Source: GMQP-bins7 sp963776565 (lineage in GTDB: Bacteria > Actinomycetota > Thermoleophilia > Gaiellales > Gaiellaceae). Taken from it: a DNA stretch of 64,000 nucleotides. The stretch is taken from positions 1 through 64,000 of the forward strand of contig CAVZNF010000015.1 of NCBI GenBank assembly GCA_963776565.1, written 5' to 3'. Below are positions 18,094 to 26,626 of this stretch, in pieces. A model generated the notes under the pieces. The model was given only the letters and a program-made list of their open reading frames with translations. It was not told where the DNA came from and searched no databases. Position 1 is the first letter of the stretch, and each line of letters opens with the position of its first letter. Both the position numbers and the translations under genes were made by a program.

Positions 18094-19229
18094 GACGTGC
18101 AGTCCGTGGCAGCGACGGGTCGCGCTTTCACCTGCGCGAGCACCTTCTGCACGAGGTCGGCCGGAATCCCGTAACCGCCCGTCTCGCGTGGCCTGCGGGC
18201 GAAGACGGTTGTGCGGACGTGTCCCTGGGCGTCGACACCGGGACCACCCGAGCTTCCCGGCTGCACCGACCCGCGGATCGTCGTCATCTGCCTCGTCACC
18301 GGCCCGCTGCCGTACGCGTCACGGCTGAGGACTTCGGCTGTCCCGCCGAGCCGCGCGGGAGTCCGAGTGAGCGGCCCGTTCTGCGGATAGCCGACCAGCG
18401 CGACCGGCGTGCTGCGATCGGGAGGCGCGAGCGCGAGCGCCGGCGCGCCGAGACCGGGAACGCGGAGCACCGCGAGGTCGTTGGTCGAGTCGAACGCGAC
18501 CACTGTCGAGACGAATGCTCTGCCTCCCGCCGTGTCGACTCTCGGGTTGCGGATGCCCGCCACGACATGCGCGTTCGTGACGACGAGACCGCGCTTCGCG
18601 ACCCAGCCCGAGCCCTCCACGCCGAGCCCGCACGCGATCCCGGTGACCCGGACGACGCTCTTCGAGGCGCGCACGACGTCGGGGTCCTTCGCGAGCCCCT
18701 TGTCCGGCGGGGCGACGATCGCAGGCGGGCCGAGGAAGACGCCGATCGGATCCACGCGCTCGAGTTCTTCCAACAGGCGCTCGGGAGGAACGACGTCGTT
18801 GATCTCGGAGAGGATCAGCGAGCGCTGCACGGAGAGCCGCAGCTCGGTCTCGCCCGGGAGATAGAGGAGTACGGCGCCGATCGCCCAGCACAGGAAGACG
18901 CCGGCGACGAGGCCGAGCACGAGTCCGGCGAACCGATCCAGCAGCCGCATGCCGGGGATCACGCCGATGCTCGTCCGGAGCATCCCCGCCAGCATCCCGG
19001 CGAGGCCGCGCATGAGCGTGCCGAGGAGGATCGCGCCGCCGAGCGCCACGACCGGGATGTACGGCGAACCGTCGCTCAGGATCAATGGCGCGATGCGCGC
19101 GCCGAGATACGCGCCGACAGCGAAGCCCGCGAGCGAGAACGCCCCGCGCAGGAACCCCGTCGCGATCCCGTACAGCCCGGCGACAGCGACGACGGCGATG
19201 ACGACCCAGTCGGCAGTGGACACGTGCAC
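18090..19229 (-). CDS. MarP-like membrane serine protease (CvpA + trypsin domain)
   Basis: 379 residues. Four hydrophobic segments in residues 7-125 form a CvpA/colicin-V-type membrane anchor. A trypsin-like domain follows with His221 (VVTNAHVVAG), Asp251 (DSTNDLAVLRV) and Ser328 (QPGSSGGP). Cys200 and Cys376 could form the disulfide known in MarP. In mycobacteria MarP is a periplasmic protease needed for acid and oxidative-stress resistance; a similar envelope role is inferred. Convergent with the upstream methyltransferase gene through a shared CTAG. tRNA-Asp starts 58 bp beyond its start codon on the other strand. Confidence 0.88.
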   Translation of the reverse strand: MHVSTADWVVIAVVAVAGLYGIATGFLRGAFSLAGFAVGAYLGARIAPLILSDGSPYIPVVALGGAILLGTLMRGLAGMLAGMLRTSIGVIPGMRLLDRFAGLVLGLVAGVFLCWAIGAVLLYLPGETELRLSVQRSLILSEINDVVPPERLLEELERVDPIGVFLGPPAIVAPPDKGLAKDPDVVRASKSVVRVTGIACGLGVEGSGWVAKRGLVVTNAHVVAGIRNPRVDTAGGRAFVSTVVAFDSTNDLAVLRVPGLGAPALALAPPDRSTPVALVGYPQNGPLTRTPARLGGTAEVLSRDAYGSGPVTRQMTTIRGSVQPGSSGGPGVDAQGHVRTTVFARRPRETGGYGIPADLVQKVLAQVKARPVAATDCTS

Positions 19230-19287
19230 GTGAGCTACGTGGCGCAGCCTCCGATCCCTGCAGCGCGGCTACACTCTGCCGGCCCAG

Positions 19288-19361
<74 letters not shown>

Positions 19362-19671
19362 TCCTTTGTTCAAGCCGTTTCTGCGCTGATGACGAGGGCT
19401 CGGACATGACGGGCAACGAAATCGAGCCTCCATCGCACGAGGTTCTGGGGGAGGGGTGAGGGATGAGGGGGCCTGCGCCCACCCCACAAGGCCGCGGGTT
19501 CTGGCTACTCGCGCGGGGAGGAAAGCAGATCGGCTTGAGGGGCAGGAGTTGACGGGCGGCAGCGGTACCGACCGGTCGGCGGCGTTGACACGGGCGGCGA
19601 GCTCGGGACGCTTGCGCTGGTGCAGCAAAAGGGCGACGATCCTGTTTAGAGATCGACCAAGGCAGCTTGCG
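19362..19671. other. 310-bp gap between tRNA-Asp and hydrolase gene
   Basis: No credible gene is seen. It begins with a short T-rich stretch behind the tRNA (TCCTTTGTTC) that may end tRNA transcription, then G-rich sequence. Minus-strand translations across here give only the well-known tRNA-derived peptide RDSNPRPPA. An integrase would be expected here in a fresh island but none is visible. Confidence 0.5.
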
Positions 19672-20478
19672 ATGCCGAGAGTTACCGTCAACGGGACTGA
19701 GCTCTACCACGAAGCCCGGGGCACCGGGCCGCCGGTCCTGCTGATCATGGGTGCGACCGGCGACGGCGGACACTTCGACAAGCTGGCCGGCGTGTTGGCC
19801 GACGAGTTCACGGTTATCACCTATGACCGGCGTGGGAACGGGCGCAGTCCCGTCCCGGCCGGTTGGCAGACGACCTCAGCGGAGGAGCAGGCCGACGACG
19901 CGGCGGCGCTGTTGGATGCGCTCAGTGTCGGTCCCGCCGCAGTGTTCGGCACGAGCAGCGGCGGCAGCTTCGCGCTGTGGTTGCTGGTCCGTCATCCCGA
20001 GGCGGTTCGCGGCGCGATCCTTCACGAACCGGGGTTGTACGCCCTGGTTGACGATTTCGACGCGGTCCGAGCACCGGTGAGGGCGCTGGTGCAGGAGGCG
20101 ATGGAGAGCGGCGGGCCGGCCGCCGCGGTGGAGCGCCTCTGGTGCTACGTGGCCGAGGACGAGGACGCCTGGAATCGGCTGGCGCCTGCGCTTCGTGTGC
20201 GCATGTGCGCCACCGCCAGCACGTTGTTCGGGGTCGAGCTCGGAAGCTACGAGCTGAGTCTGCCCGACGAGGAAACGTTGAACTCCCTTGCCGCGCCGGT
20301 GCGCCTGCTCGTCAGCGAGGACAGCCTTCCGTTCTTCGCCGAGATCGCCGGCCGCCTGGGCGAGCGCCTCGGCGTCGACGTCGCCACCACGCCGGGTCGA
20401 CACGACGCATATCACGAGTACCCATGCGAGTTCGCGGAGGCTTTGCGGCCGTTCCTGCGCGAGGTCAGTTTCGGCTGA
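19672..20478 (+). CDS. Alpha/beta-fold hydrolase
   Basis: 268 residues from the ATG at 19672 (MPRVTVNGTELYHEARG); longer upstream frames are not conserved. The oxyanion strand is VLLIMGATGDGG. The nucleophile elbow is FGTSSGGSF (Ser at GTSSG), and the catalytic His is in GRHDAYHEYP near the C-terminus. The acid is probably the Asp of the VSEDSLPF loop region. Similar proteins act on esters, lactones or 3-oxoadipate enol-lactone; no substrate is assigned. It is the first gene inside the tRNA-anchored island. Confidence 0.85.
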   Translation: MPRVTVNGTELYHEARGTGPPVLLIMGATGDGGHFDKLAGVLADEFTVITYDRRGNGRSPVPAGWQTTSAEEQADDAAALLDALSVGPAAVFGTSSGGSFALWLLVRHPEAVRGAILHEPGLYALVDDFDAVRAPVRALVQEAMESGGPAAAVERLWCYVAEDEDAWNRLAPALRVRMCATASTLFGVELGSYELSLPDEETLNSLAAPVRLLVSEDSLPFFAEIAGRLGERLGVDVATTPGRHDAYHEYPCEFAEALRPFLREVSFG

Positions 20479-20742
20479 TCAGGACGCTCGATCTCGAGTG
20501 GGGACCGGCTCGAACCGTGGGGTAGGGACCGCTTGCTCAAGCAGCGCGATTCGTGTGCCGGTCGACACCGCACCCCGCACCAGGCTCCGCCCCGAGTAAC
20601 ACGTGCAGGGGGTGGGTAGGCCCTCGACACTTCTTCCTGCGTGCGCGTGCGCGTGAGCGGGAGGAAGACGGGAGGGAATGGATCAGCCTCATCCGGAGGC
20701 CCTGGAGGGCCGAGGATGTGGGTTTGCGCAGGGGAGGGCTTC
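20479..20742. other. 264-bp convergent intergenic gap
   Basis: Lies between the stops of the plus-strand hydrolase and the minus-strand oxidoreductase. A loose inverted repeat (CTTCTTCCTGC with GCGGGAGGAAG, about 20630-20670) could act as a bidirectional terminator. Nothing else was recognised. Confidence 0.4.
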
Positions 20743-21765
20743 CTAGCCGGGGACATTCGGAGCGATCCGAATCAGACGCTTGCCGAGATTCTCGCCGCGG
20801 TACAGCCCCGCGATCGAACCCGGTGCCTGCTCGAGTCCATCGAGGATGTCCTCTCGATAGCGAATCTGCCCGTTGCGCACCCAGCTCTCGAGTTCCCGCA
20901 GCGCCTCGGGATGGCGCTGGACATGGTCAAAGATCAGAAAGCCCTGCATTCGCGCGCGTTTGACGAGAAGATGACGTTCGACCCGCGGTCCCTGTGGTGG
21001 CGGGTCCCAACTCGCGATGGATGCCGTGCCGCAAATGACCACCCGTGCTCCGACATTGAGACGTCGCATGATGGAATCGCTGACTGAGCCGGCCGTGTTG
21101 TCGAAGTAGACGTCAACGCCTTCTGGGCAGGCGACATCGAGTGCTGCCTCGACGTCAGCCTTGTAATCGACCGCAGAGTCGTAGCGAAAGTCCTCGCGAC
21201 ACATACGCACCTTGTCGGGCCCACCGGCAATGCCAACGGTACGGCACCCCTTGATCTTGGCGATTTGCCCGACGCATGACCCGACCGCTCCCGCTGCAGT
21301 CGATACGACCACAGTCTCGCCCGCCCTGGGCTGACCGACCTCGAGCAAGGCGAAATAGGCCGTCAGACCATTGAGGCCGAGGACGCCAAGCGATGTGGAG
21401 ATCGGCAAACCCGAGCCGTCGACCTTGCGCTCGATCGCCTCGGCGGCCACGACAGCGAAGTCCTGCCAGCCGAACATGCCAAGCACGTAGTCACCTGCTT
21501 GAAAGTCGGCACTTCGAGACTCTTCGACCCGCCCGACTGCACCCGAGCGCATGACCACGCCAAGCGCTACAGGCTCGGAGTAGTTGGCGACCGCGCTGAC
21601 CCAACCGCGCATCGCGGGATCGACCGACAGGTAGATGTTGCGCACCAGAACCTGGCCATCCGACAGGTCCGGCACAGGCGCCTCGACGATCTCGAAGTGC
21701 TCCGCCTGGGGAATGCCGGATGGCCTCGACTTCAGTCTGACCTGCCGGTTCACTCGTTGGTGCAT
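20743..21765 (-). CDS. NADP-dependent medium-chain oxidoreductase (LTB4-dehydrogenase/curcumin reductase-like)
   Basis: 340-residue zinc-free MDR protein. Family landmarks are VRNIYLSVDPAMRGWV near residue 42, GMFGWQDFAVV, GLNGLTAYFALLEVG, and the nucleotide-binding STAAGAVGSCVGQIAK. VYFDNTAGSVSDSIMRRLN is typical of the prostaglandin/LTB4 reductase branch, which reduces the double bond of alpha,beta-unsaturated ketones with NADPH. No catalytic or structural zinc Cys cluster is present, as expected. It sits inside the island, convergent with the hydrolase. Confidence 0.9.
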   Translation of the reverse strand: MHQRVNRQVRLKSRPSGIPQAEHFEIVEAPVPDLSDGQVLVRNIYLSVDPAMRGWVSAVANYSEPVALGVVMRSGAVGRVEESRSADFQAGDYVLGMFGWQDFAVVAAEAIERKVDGSGLPISTSLGVLGLNGLTAYFALLEVGQPRAGETVVVSTAAGAVGSCVGQIAKIKGCRTVGIAGGPDKVRMCREDFRYDSAVDYKADVEAALDVACPEGVDVYFDNTAGSVSDSIMRRLNVGARVVICGTASIASWDPPPQGPRVERHLLVKRARMQGFLIFDHVQRHPEALRELESWVRNGQIRYREDILDGLEQAPGSIAGLYRGENLGKRLIRIAPNVPG

Positions 21766-21877
21766 AGCTGGTACCCCTGGTGCACTCTAGTGCTCGCGTC
21801 GTGCCGCGCGATATCGGCGACCCCCTAAGAAGGCGCGACACGCTGCGCTTACCTCGAGCGACGGCTCGCCTGGATGG

Positions 21878-21902
21878 CCGAGTGTGCGGGAATGTCCCTT
21901 GA
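21878..21902 (+). repeat. 25-bp direct repeat, left copy
   Basis: Begins CCGAGTGTGCGGGAATG and ends TCCCTTGA; identical to 22977-23001. The core GGGA-ATG-TCCC is a small inverted repeat. The copies enclose a GntR gene and its divergent membrane-protein gene. Confidence 0.85.
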
Positions 21903-21916
21903 GCGTGACGCCTGAG

Positions 21917-22264
21917 TTAGGCCACGTCTTCGATGATCTCGACGAGCTCGTCGACGCGGTATCCCTGGCTACGGGCAAAGTCGACGAGCTCCCTCGCACG
22001 CTGGACGACGACACCACGTTCTGGGGTTCCTGCAACCGAGATTCCACGCCCGCGTCGGAACTCAAGTAGTCCCTCTTCGCGCAGCATTCGCAGCGAACGC
22101 AGCACGGTGTTCGTGTTGACGCCGAGGACAGCGGCGAGATCCTTTGCCGGCGGAAGGCGCTCTCCAGACTTTGCCTCGCCGTCGGCGATTGCCCGGCGGA
22201 TCTCTCCCGCGACCTGCTCGTAGAGGTCAGTGGGGTCGCTCTTATCCACCTTGACATTCAGCAT
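21917..22264 (-). CDS. GntR-family (YtrA-type) transcriptional regulator
   Basis: 115 residues: an N-terminal GntR winged helix (DLYEQVAGEIRRAIADGEAK, GERLPPAKDLAAVLGVNTNTV, LRMLREEGLLEFRRGRG) and a short helical tail of about 40 residues (VDFARSQGYRVDELVEIIE), the layout of the YtrA subfamily. These repress ABC transporter or membrane-protein operons next to them. It is divergent from a single-pass membrane protein, with a perfect GCTAGT-n3-ACTAGC palindrome between the starts, so autoregulation and control of the neighbour are likely. Confidence 0.88.
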   Translation of the reverse strand: MLNVKVDKSDPTDLYEQVAGEIRRAIADGEAKSGERLPPAKDLAAVLGVNTNTVLRSLRMLREEGLLEFRRGRGISVAGTPERGVVVQRARELVDFARSQGYRVDELVEIIEDVA

Positions 22265-22267
22265 AGT

Positions 22268-22282
22268 GCTAGTGATACTAGC
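22268..22282. promoter_or_regulatory. Operator palindrome for the GntR regulator
   Basis: GCTAGT-GAT-ACTAGC, a perfect 6-bp inverted repeat in the 41-bp gap between the divergent starts. It has the TAGT-n3-ACTA form expected for YtrA-type operators and overlaps any promoter for either gene. Confidence 0.75.
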
Positions 22283-22305
22283 GCAATAGACCTAAGGAGG
22301 CAGCA

Positions 22306-22902
22306 ATGACCGTTACCGCTCCGCCTCGCCCGCCTCGCCCAAGCGATCCCGTGGATCGCAAGGAAGTTGAGGCTCTCGTCGAGGCGCTTTTCGAAGAGGC
22401 AAGGCAGCGCGCACGACGACGACGGCGCGTTCGTCTAGCCATCGTGGCGTGTGTGGCACTCGTAGGAGTCACCGTCCTAGCGGTCTTCGAGCGCGCAGCC
22501 GAGTCACAGAGTTCTTCCCCTGCGCTCATGGCACGGTCGGGCGTCTCAGGCGGCAAGGTAAAGGTCGTCATCGCTGGCACCAACGATCGCATTCCCCCGC
22601 CATCGGATGGAAGCCTCGCGGGCAAAGGCACCTTTAAGGCCACCGGAGCTATCACCGACGCAGGTCCAGTCCTCGCCTACCGCAGCGTAAGTGCGAATGG
22701 AACGTTGATCACGCTTCGCTTTGTCGCCAAGGGCAAGAAGGGTGCAATCACGTACCTGGTCAAGATCGACACGAATGCAGGCACATCTCGATGGACGATT
22801 TCGTCCGGGACCAAGGCGTACAAGGGCATGCACGGCAAGGGCATCGAGAGGGAGAACGCCAATTACACGGTCAGCACCCTGACGGGAACCGTGTCGGGGT
22901 AA
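22306..22902 (+). CDS. Single-pass membrane protein of unknown function
   Basis: 198 residues. Residues 1-40 are cytosolic and end in a strongly basic stretch (RQRARRRRRVR). One membrane helix follows at about 44-62 (LAIVACVALVGVTVLAVF), then an exported domain of about 130 residues rich in Gly, Thr and Lys with beta character. An excellent ribosome site AAGGAGG lies 5 bp before the ATG. The exported part loosely resembles proteins with allene-oxide-cyclase-like or lipocalin-like barrels (GKGTFKATGAITDAG, VSTLTGTVSG), but no family is claimed. Presumed target of the divergent GntR protein. Confidence 0.75.
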   Translation: MTVTAPPRPPRPSDPVDRKEVEALVEALFEEARQRARRRRRVRLAIVACVALVGVTVLAVFERAAESQSSSPALMARSGVSGGKVKVVIAGTNDRIPPPSDGSLAGKGTFKATGAITDAGPVLAYRSVSANGTLITLRFVAKGKKGAITYLVKIDTNAGTSRWTISSGTKAYKGMHGKGIERENANYTVSTLTGTVSG

Positions 22903-22976
22903 CGACACAACGCTCGGGTCGTGGGCGCCGCGCTCGGTGAGGTACCGGCGCCACCACATAGAGCTCGCTGCTGTGC

Positions 22977-23001
22977 CCGAGTGTGCGGGAATGTCCCTTG
23001 A
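22977..23001 (+). repeat. 25-bp direct repeat, right copy
   Basis: Identical to 21878-21902 in the same orientation, about 1.1 kb away. Flanking bases differ on both sides, so the repeat unit is well bounded. Confidence 0.85.
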
Positions 23002-23052
23002 CTCTCTCTCAGGGTGAGGACCAATACGGCTTGTTGACTCTCGTTTCGTGCG

Positions 23053-23451
23053 CTATAGCGAAGCTGTCAGCTCCACATCGAGTTGCCGCTGCATCGCCGC
23101 CCAATCGAGGTACGTGTCCTTCCGCGCGATCAGACCGTCGGACACTGCGATCACGTCGACGCCCTCACACGCGAAGGGCCGGCCCTCCGCGGTTCCACTC
23201 ATCCGATACTCGCTGACGAAGTGTCCATCGCCGATGTAGACCCTGCTCTTATCGAAGCGGAGGTCGGGCGATCGGGCGAATGTGGCGGCGATTGTCTCAC
23301 GCACCGCAGCGAGTCCTGTCGCAGGCTCGCTGAACCCATGAAGATGGAACACCGTGTCGTCGGTGTGCATGGCGAGGATCGCGTCCAGATCGTGCTCGGC
23401 CCAGGCGGCGCCATAACGAGCTGCCAACTCTTGGGTCCCTTCGATGCTCAT
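23053..23451 (-). CDS. SnoaL/NTF2-like protein
   Basis: 132 residues from the ATG at 23451, which has an AAGGGA ribosome site; an upstream extension is not conserved. It shows the family pattern ELAARYGAAWAEHDLDAILAM, FHLHGFSEPATGLAAVRETIAATF and GLIARKDTYLDW. It resembles the SnoaL-like protein at 6.7 kb in layout, but the two are not close copies. Function unknown; such proteins are often small cyclases, isomerases or hydratases. Last gene before the right end of the island. Confidence 0.8.
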   Translation of the reverse strand: MSIEGTQELAARYGAAWAEHDLDAILAMHTDDTVFHLHGFSEPATGLAAVRETIAATFARSPDLRFDKSRVYIGDGHFVSEYRMSGTAEGRPFACEGVDVIAVSDGLIARKDTYLDWAAMQRQLDVELTASL

Positions 23452-23772
23452 CGGATTCCCTTCTGCTACTTCGGACAGGAACGCAGCAGGTTCGAGATGA
23501 CTCGGACCTGCGCACGAGGTTAGTCGCACGACGCGAACGCGGTCGCCTGCACGAGTGTGCTCTCGCTTGAGCGCCTTGTCGTGTCAGATTTGTGTCAGAT
23601 CAGACTGACTATCGTCGACCACTCCCGGACACCGGCTGGGTCGCAAACCGCTCAACGGTCAGGTCACGACACGCGCTGACCCCGCCTGATCCGCACCGGA
23701 CAGAACTGTCACGCCGGAGGTCGCGCGTCGACTTGAACAAGCCTTAGCGGGGTCGGAGCGTCTGTGAAGTCG
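23452..23772. other. 321-bp gap holding the island's right edge
   Basis: No gene is seen. It contains a short tandem GTCAGATTTGTGTCAGAT near 23583 and the tRNA-Asp fragment at 23706-23725. The sequence looks less GC-biased than the flanking genes (judged by eye). Confidence 0.5.
23706..23725 (+). repeat. Partial tRNA-Asp copy, probable remnant attachment site
   Basis: CTGTCACGCCGGAGGTCGCG is identical to bases 19320-19339 of tRNA-Asp (anticodon loop through T stem, same strand). Beyond it the match decays. TTGAACAAGCC at 23733 is close to the inverse of TTGTTCAAGCC just after the tRNA. This fits an old attR of an element inserted at the tRNA. Confidence 0.65.
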
Positions 23773-24426
23773 CTATCCCGGAGGCGACACCGCCTGGGTG
23801 TCAGGAAGGAGCCCGAGTCGCACCAGTTCGCGCCGCAACGCCGTCGCGTCGGTGAACCTGATCGCGCGGTAGCCCAATGCCGTCGCTGCTTCGACGTTCG
23901 CCGACGAGTCGTCGATGAAGAGCGCGGTCGTGGGCTCGATGCCGAACTGCTCTGCGAGGTGGTCGAAGATCCGCCGATCGGGCTTGTTCACTCCGACGTC
24001 GCCCGAGATCACGATTCCCTCGAACCATGCCAGGAAGTCGAACCGCTCTCGGGCAACCGGGAACATCTCCGCCGACCAGTTACTAAGCGCGACCAATCGG
24101 ACGCCCACAGCCCGCAGATCGGCAAGTACGTCGACCGTTCCCGGGATCTCCCCGGCCAACATCTCGGGCCATCGCCGGTGGAACGCCTCGATGAGTTCTC
24201 GCCGCTGCGGATGCTCAGCGACCAAGAGGTCGACGCCCTCGGCCCAAGGTCGCCCCGCGTCTTGGCATGCGTTCCATTCCGCCGTGGTCACCTCGGCGAG
24301 GAACGACTCCATCTCGCCCGGGTCATCGAACAAGTGCCTATAGAGGTAACGAGGGTCCCAATCGATGAGGACGCCGCCCAGGTCGAAGACCACGGTGGTC
24401 GGGCGTATCGGGGCAACCGCGCTCAC
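23773..24426 (-). CDS. HAD-superfamily hydrolase (subfamily IA)
   Basis: 217 residues from a GTG at 24426 that overlaps the previous gene's stop (GTGA). Motif I is VVFDLGGVLIDWDP (nucleophile Asp; the second Asp is Gly, as in many YihX-like members). Motif II is ALSNWS, motif III the Lys of VNKPDRRIF, and motif IV FIDDSSANVEAATALG. The helical cap lies between residues 18 and 80. It likely dephosphorylates a small metabolite such as a sugar phosphate. Encoded just outside the tRNA-bounded stretch. Confidence 0.87.
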   Translation of the reverse strand: MSAVAPIRPTTVVFDLGGVLIDWDPRYLYRHLFDDPGEMESFLAEVTTAEWNACQDAGRPWAEGVDLLVAEHPQRRELIEAFHRRWPEMLAGEIPGTVDVLADLRAVGVRLVALSNWSAEMFPVARERFDFLAWFEGIVISGDVGVNKPDRRIFDHLAEQFGIEPTTALFIDDSSANVEAATALGYRAIRFTDATALRRELVRLGLLPDTQAVSPPG

Positions 24427-24878
24427 TCCTTCTCCGGCGTCAACATCACGATAGGAATCAGTCTCGCCGTGCGCGCCTGGTAGCGGGCGTAGCCAGGGTG
24501 GGTCGTCGTCACGAGAGGCCAGAGCCGTTCGTGCTCCTCGGCGGTCGCGGCCCTCGCCGTTACGCTCGAGGTCGTCCCGCCGATCAGCACGCTCGCCTGG
24601 GGATCGCGCTGAAGGTTGAGCCACCAGGCGGGCGGCAGGTCGGAGCCGCCGAAGGAGCCGATGACGACGATGTCCGCGCCATCGCGGAAGTACGTGAGCG
24701 CGGCCGTACGCGGCTTGCCTGACCGCCGCCCCGTCGTTGTCAGGAGGAGCACCGGCATCCCGACCACGCGGCCCAGGAGGCGGCCTCCGCTGGCACGGTA
24801 GACGCCGCCGTGCGTGCGCGACATGGCACGAATCAGGAAGCGGCGCAGTCGTTCGCGGGTGTTGGTCATCTCTGACAC
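24423..24878 (-). CDS. Deazaflavin (F420)-dependent nitroreductase-fold protein
   Basis: About 150 residues of the DDN/PNPOx-like split-barrel family common in Actinobacteria. Landmarks are MPVLLLTTTGRRSGKPRTAALTY, here seen in the pieces LLLTTTGRRSGKPR and YFRDGADIVVIGSFGG, followed by PPAWWLNLQRDP and HPGYARYQARTARLIPIVML. The family uses F420H2 to reduce diverse quinones or nitro compounds. The start could be the GTG at 24878 or the ATG three codons later. It is translationally coupled to the HAD gene by a 4-bp overlap. Confidence 0.85.
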   Translation of the reverse strand: MSEMTNTRERLRRFLIRAMSRTHGGVYRASGGRLLGRVVGMPVLLLTTTGRRSGKPRTAALTYFRDGADIVVIGSFGGSDLPPAWWLNLQRDPQASVLIGGTTSSVTARAATAEEHERLWPLVTTTHPGYARYQARTARLIPIVMLTPEKE

Positions 24879-24956
24879 GCCTCATGAACGATGATCGATC
24901 AGCCCGCCTGCATCCGCGGCAAGGAGTCAACGAATCGGGCGAGCTAGGCTCTGGCC

Positions 24957-25319
24957 ATGTCAATGAACGATGGAATCGTCGTTCAGCCCGGCGACGGCGA
25001 GCGACTCGAGCGCGGCCCTCGTTACCACCGCATCCTGGCCGAACTTCCCGAACTAGAAGTGATCGACTTGCGATTCGGTCCGGACTTCGAAGGCGTGCCG
25101 TCCCACAGCCATGCAGACCACGTCGACTCGTTCTACGTGATCGAAGGTGACGCCGAGTTCGTGGTCGGCGACGACGTCGTTCGCGCCGGGCCGGGGACGT
25201 ATGTCGCCGCGCCTATCGGTGTCGCCCACGGTTTCCGCAACGTCGGAGACGGAGAACTGCGGATGTTGAACGTCCACGTGCCGAATTCGGGCTTCGCCCG
25301 CCGCATGCGCGACGGCTAG
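24957..25319 (+). CDS. Cupin-domain protein
   Basis: 120-residue single cupin. The metal-site motif is SHSHADHVDSFYVIEGDAEF (His, His and Glu ligands), and the second motif is APIGVAHGFRN with its His. Monocistronic on the plus strand, divergent from the nitroreductase-HAD pair. No substrate can be proposed. Confidence 0.8.
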   Translation: MSMNDGIVVQPGDGERLERGPRYHRILAELPELEVIDLRFGPDFEGVPSHSHADHVDSFYVIEGDAEFVVGDDVVRAGPGTYVAAPIGVAHGFRNVGDGELRMLNVHVPNSGFARRMRDG

Positions 25320-25405
25320 GCGCGCCACCGTGGCGCGGCTGCGTCGTGGATACCAGCTAGCCGCCCGCGACCGAATCGACGTCCGCATAGCTAGCGTCCT
25401 CCCGC

Positions 25406-26626
25406 GTGAGGGTCACCGCTGAGGCTGCGCGCCGTTTTCTCGTCGCCCGGCACTTCCTCGCGCCGGCGCGATCCCTCGAGGGAGGTCCCAAGGCCGTGCT
25501 CGAGGTCTTCCGCCGACTCGGCTCGGTCCAGTTCGACCCCCTGGCGGTCGCCGGTCGTAGCCACGACCTCGTGCTGCACGCGCGCGTGGCCGACTACGAC
25601 CCCGGCTGGTGCGACCTCCTCTACGAGCGCCGCGAGATCTTCGAGGCGTACAACAAGGGACTCTCCCTCGTCCCTGTGAGCGAGTTCGCGTGGTTCCGCG
25701 GGATCTTGAGCCGGAGCCCGGCGCGGATCCTGGACGAGAACGCCGACGTGGCCGACCGGGTGCTCGAGAGAATCCGCGCGGACGGCCCGTTGTCGGCGCT
25801 CGATTTCGAGCGTGAGCGCGGGGCGACGACCGACTGGTTCGGGGTGCCGACGAACACCGTGCGCGCCGTGCTCGAGGCGTACGCCGTCACGGGCGTGCTC
25901 GGCCTCGCGCGGCGTGACGGCAACCGCCGGTACTACGACCTCCTCGAACGACTGCTGCCGGCCGACGTGCTCGCCCGCGATTTGCCGCTGAACGAGCAAC
26001 TCCGGCACAAGCTGCTGTCCCGTTACCGCGCGCACGGTCTGCTCGGCGTCGGCGGCGGCGCGGACATCTTCAGCGGACTCGGGCCTGCGAAGCCGGATCC
26101 GAGGTGGCCCGACTATCCCGGCCGCCACGCTCTGCGCGAGGAGCTCGTCGAGCGCGGGGAGCTCGTTCCGGTCGAGGTGGAGGGTGTGCGCGCAAAGCGC
26201 TTCGTCCTTCGCGAGGAGGTCGCGGCGCTCGAAGCGCCGCCCGAGCCGACGTCCTCTGTCGCGTTCCTCTCCCCGTTCGACGCGTTGGTCTGGGACCGCG
26301 GCCTCCTCGGGAGCCTCTTCGGCTTCGACTACGTGTGGGAGCTCTTCGTGCCGCCCGCGAAGCGCCGGTGGGGTTGGTACGTGCTGCCGATGCTCTTCCG
26401 CGACCGCCTCGTCGGCCGGTTCGAGCCGCGGATCGACCGGGCTGAAGCCCGTGTGCAGGTGCTCGACGTCTGGTGGGAGAACGGCTTCGCGCCGCGTCGT
26501 GCCGAGGGGTTCGTCGACGCGATGCGTGACGCTCTCCGCGCGTACCTGCGCTTCGCAGGCGCGAGCCGTCTCGAGTGGGCACCCCACCTCCGAGCGGAGA
26601 AGCGGCTCTTCCTCACTCGCCCGTGA
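25406..26626 (+). CDS. YcaQ/AlkZ-like winged-helix DNA glycosylase family protein
   Basis: 406 residues of the HTH_42 family. The signature near residue 40 is GSVQFDPL, matching the QxD/QxQ catalytic motif of AlkZ/YcaQ glycosylases that unhook interstrand crosslinks. Further family sequences are NKGLSLVPVSEFAWFR, the winged-helix GVPTNTVRAVLEAYAVTGVLGLARR region, and near the end FLSPFDALVWDR and VWWENGF. The role in repair of bulky or crosslinked DNA is inferred from the family. Its last 14 bp overlap the convergent GFA gene. Confidence 0.85.
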   Translation: MRVTAEAARRFLVARHFLAPARSLEGGPKAVLEVFRRLGSVQFDPLAVAGRSHDLVLHARVADYDPGWCDLLYERREIFEAYNKGLSLVPVSEFAWFRGILSRSPARILDENADVADRVLERIRADGPLSALDFERERGATTDWFGVPTNTVRAVLEAYAVTGVLGLARRDGNRRYYDLLERLLPADVLARDLPLNEQLRHKLLSRYRAHGLLGVGGGADIFSGLGPAKPDPRWPDYPGRHALREELVERGELVPVEVEGVRAKRFVLREEVAALEAPPEPTSSVAFLSPFDALVWDRGLLGSLFGFDYVWELFVPPAKRRWGWYVLPMLFRDRLVGRFEPRIDRAEARVQVLDVWWENGFAPRRAEGFVDAMRDALRAYLRFAGASRLEWAPHLRAEKRLFLTRP

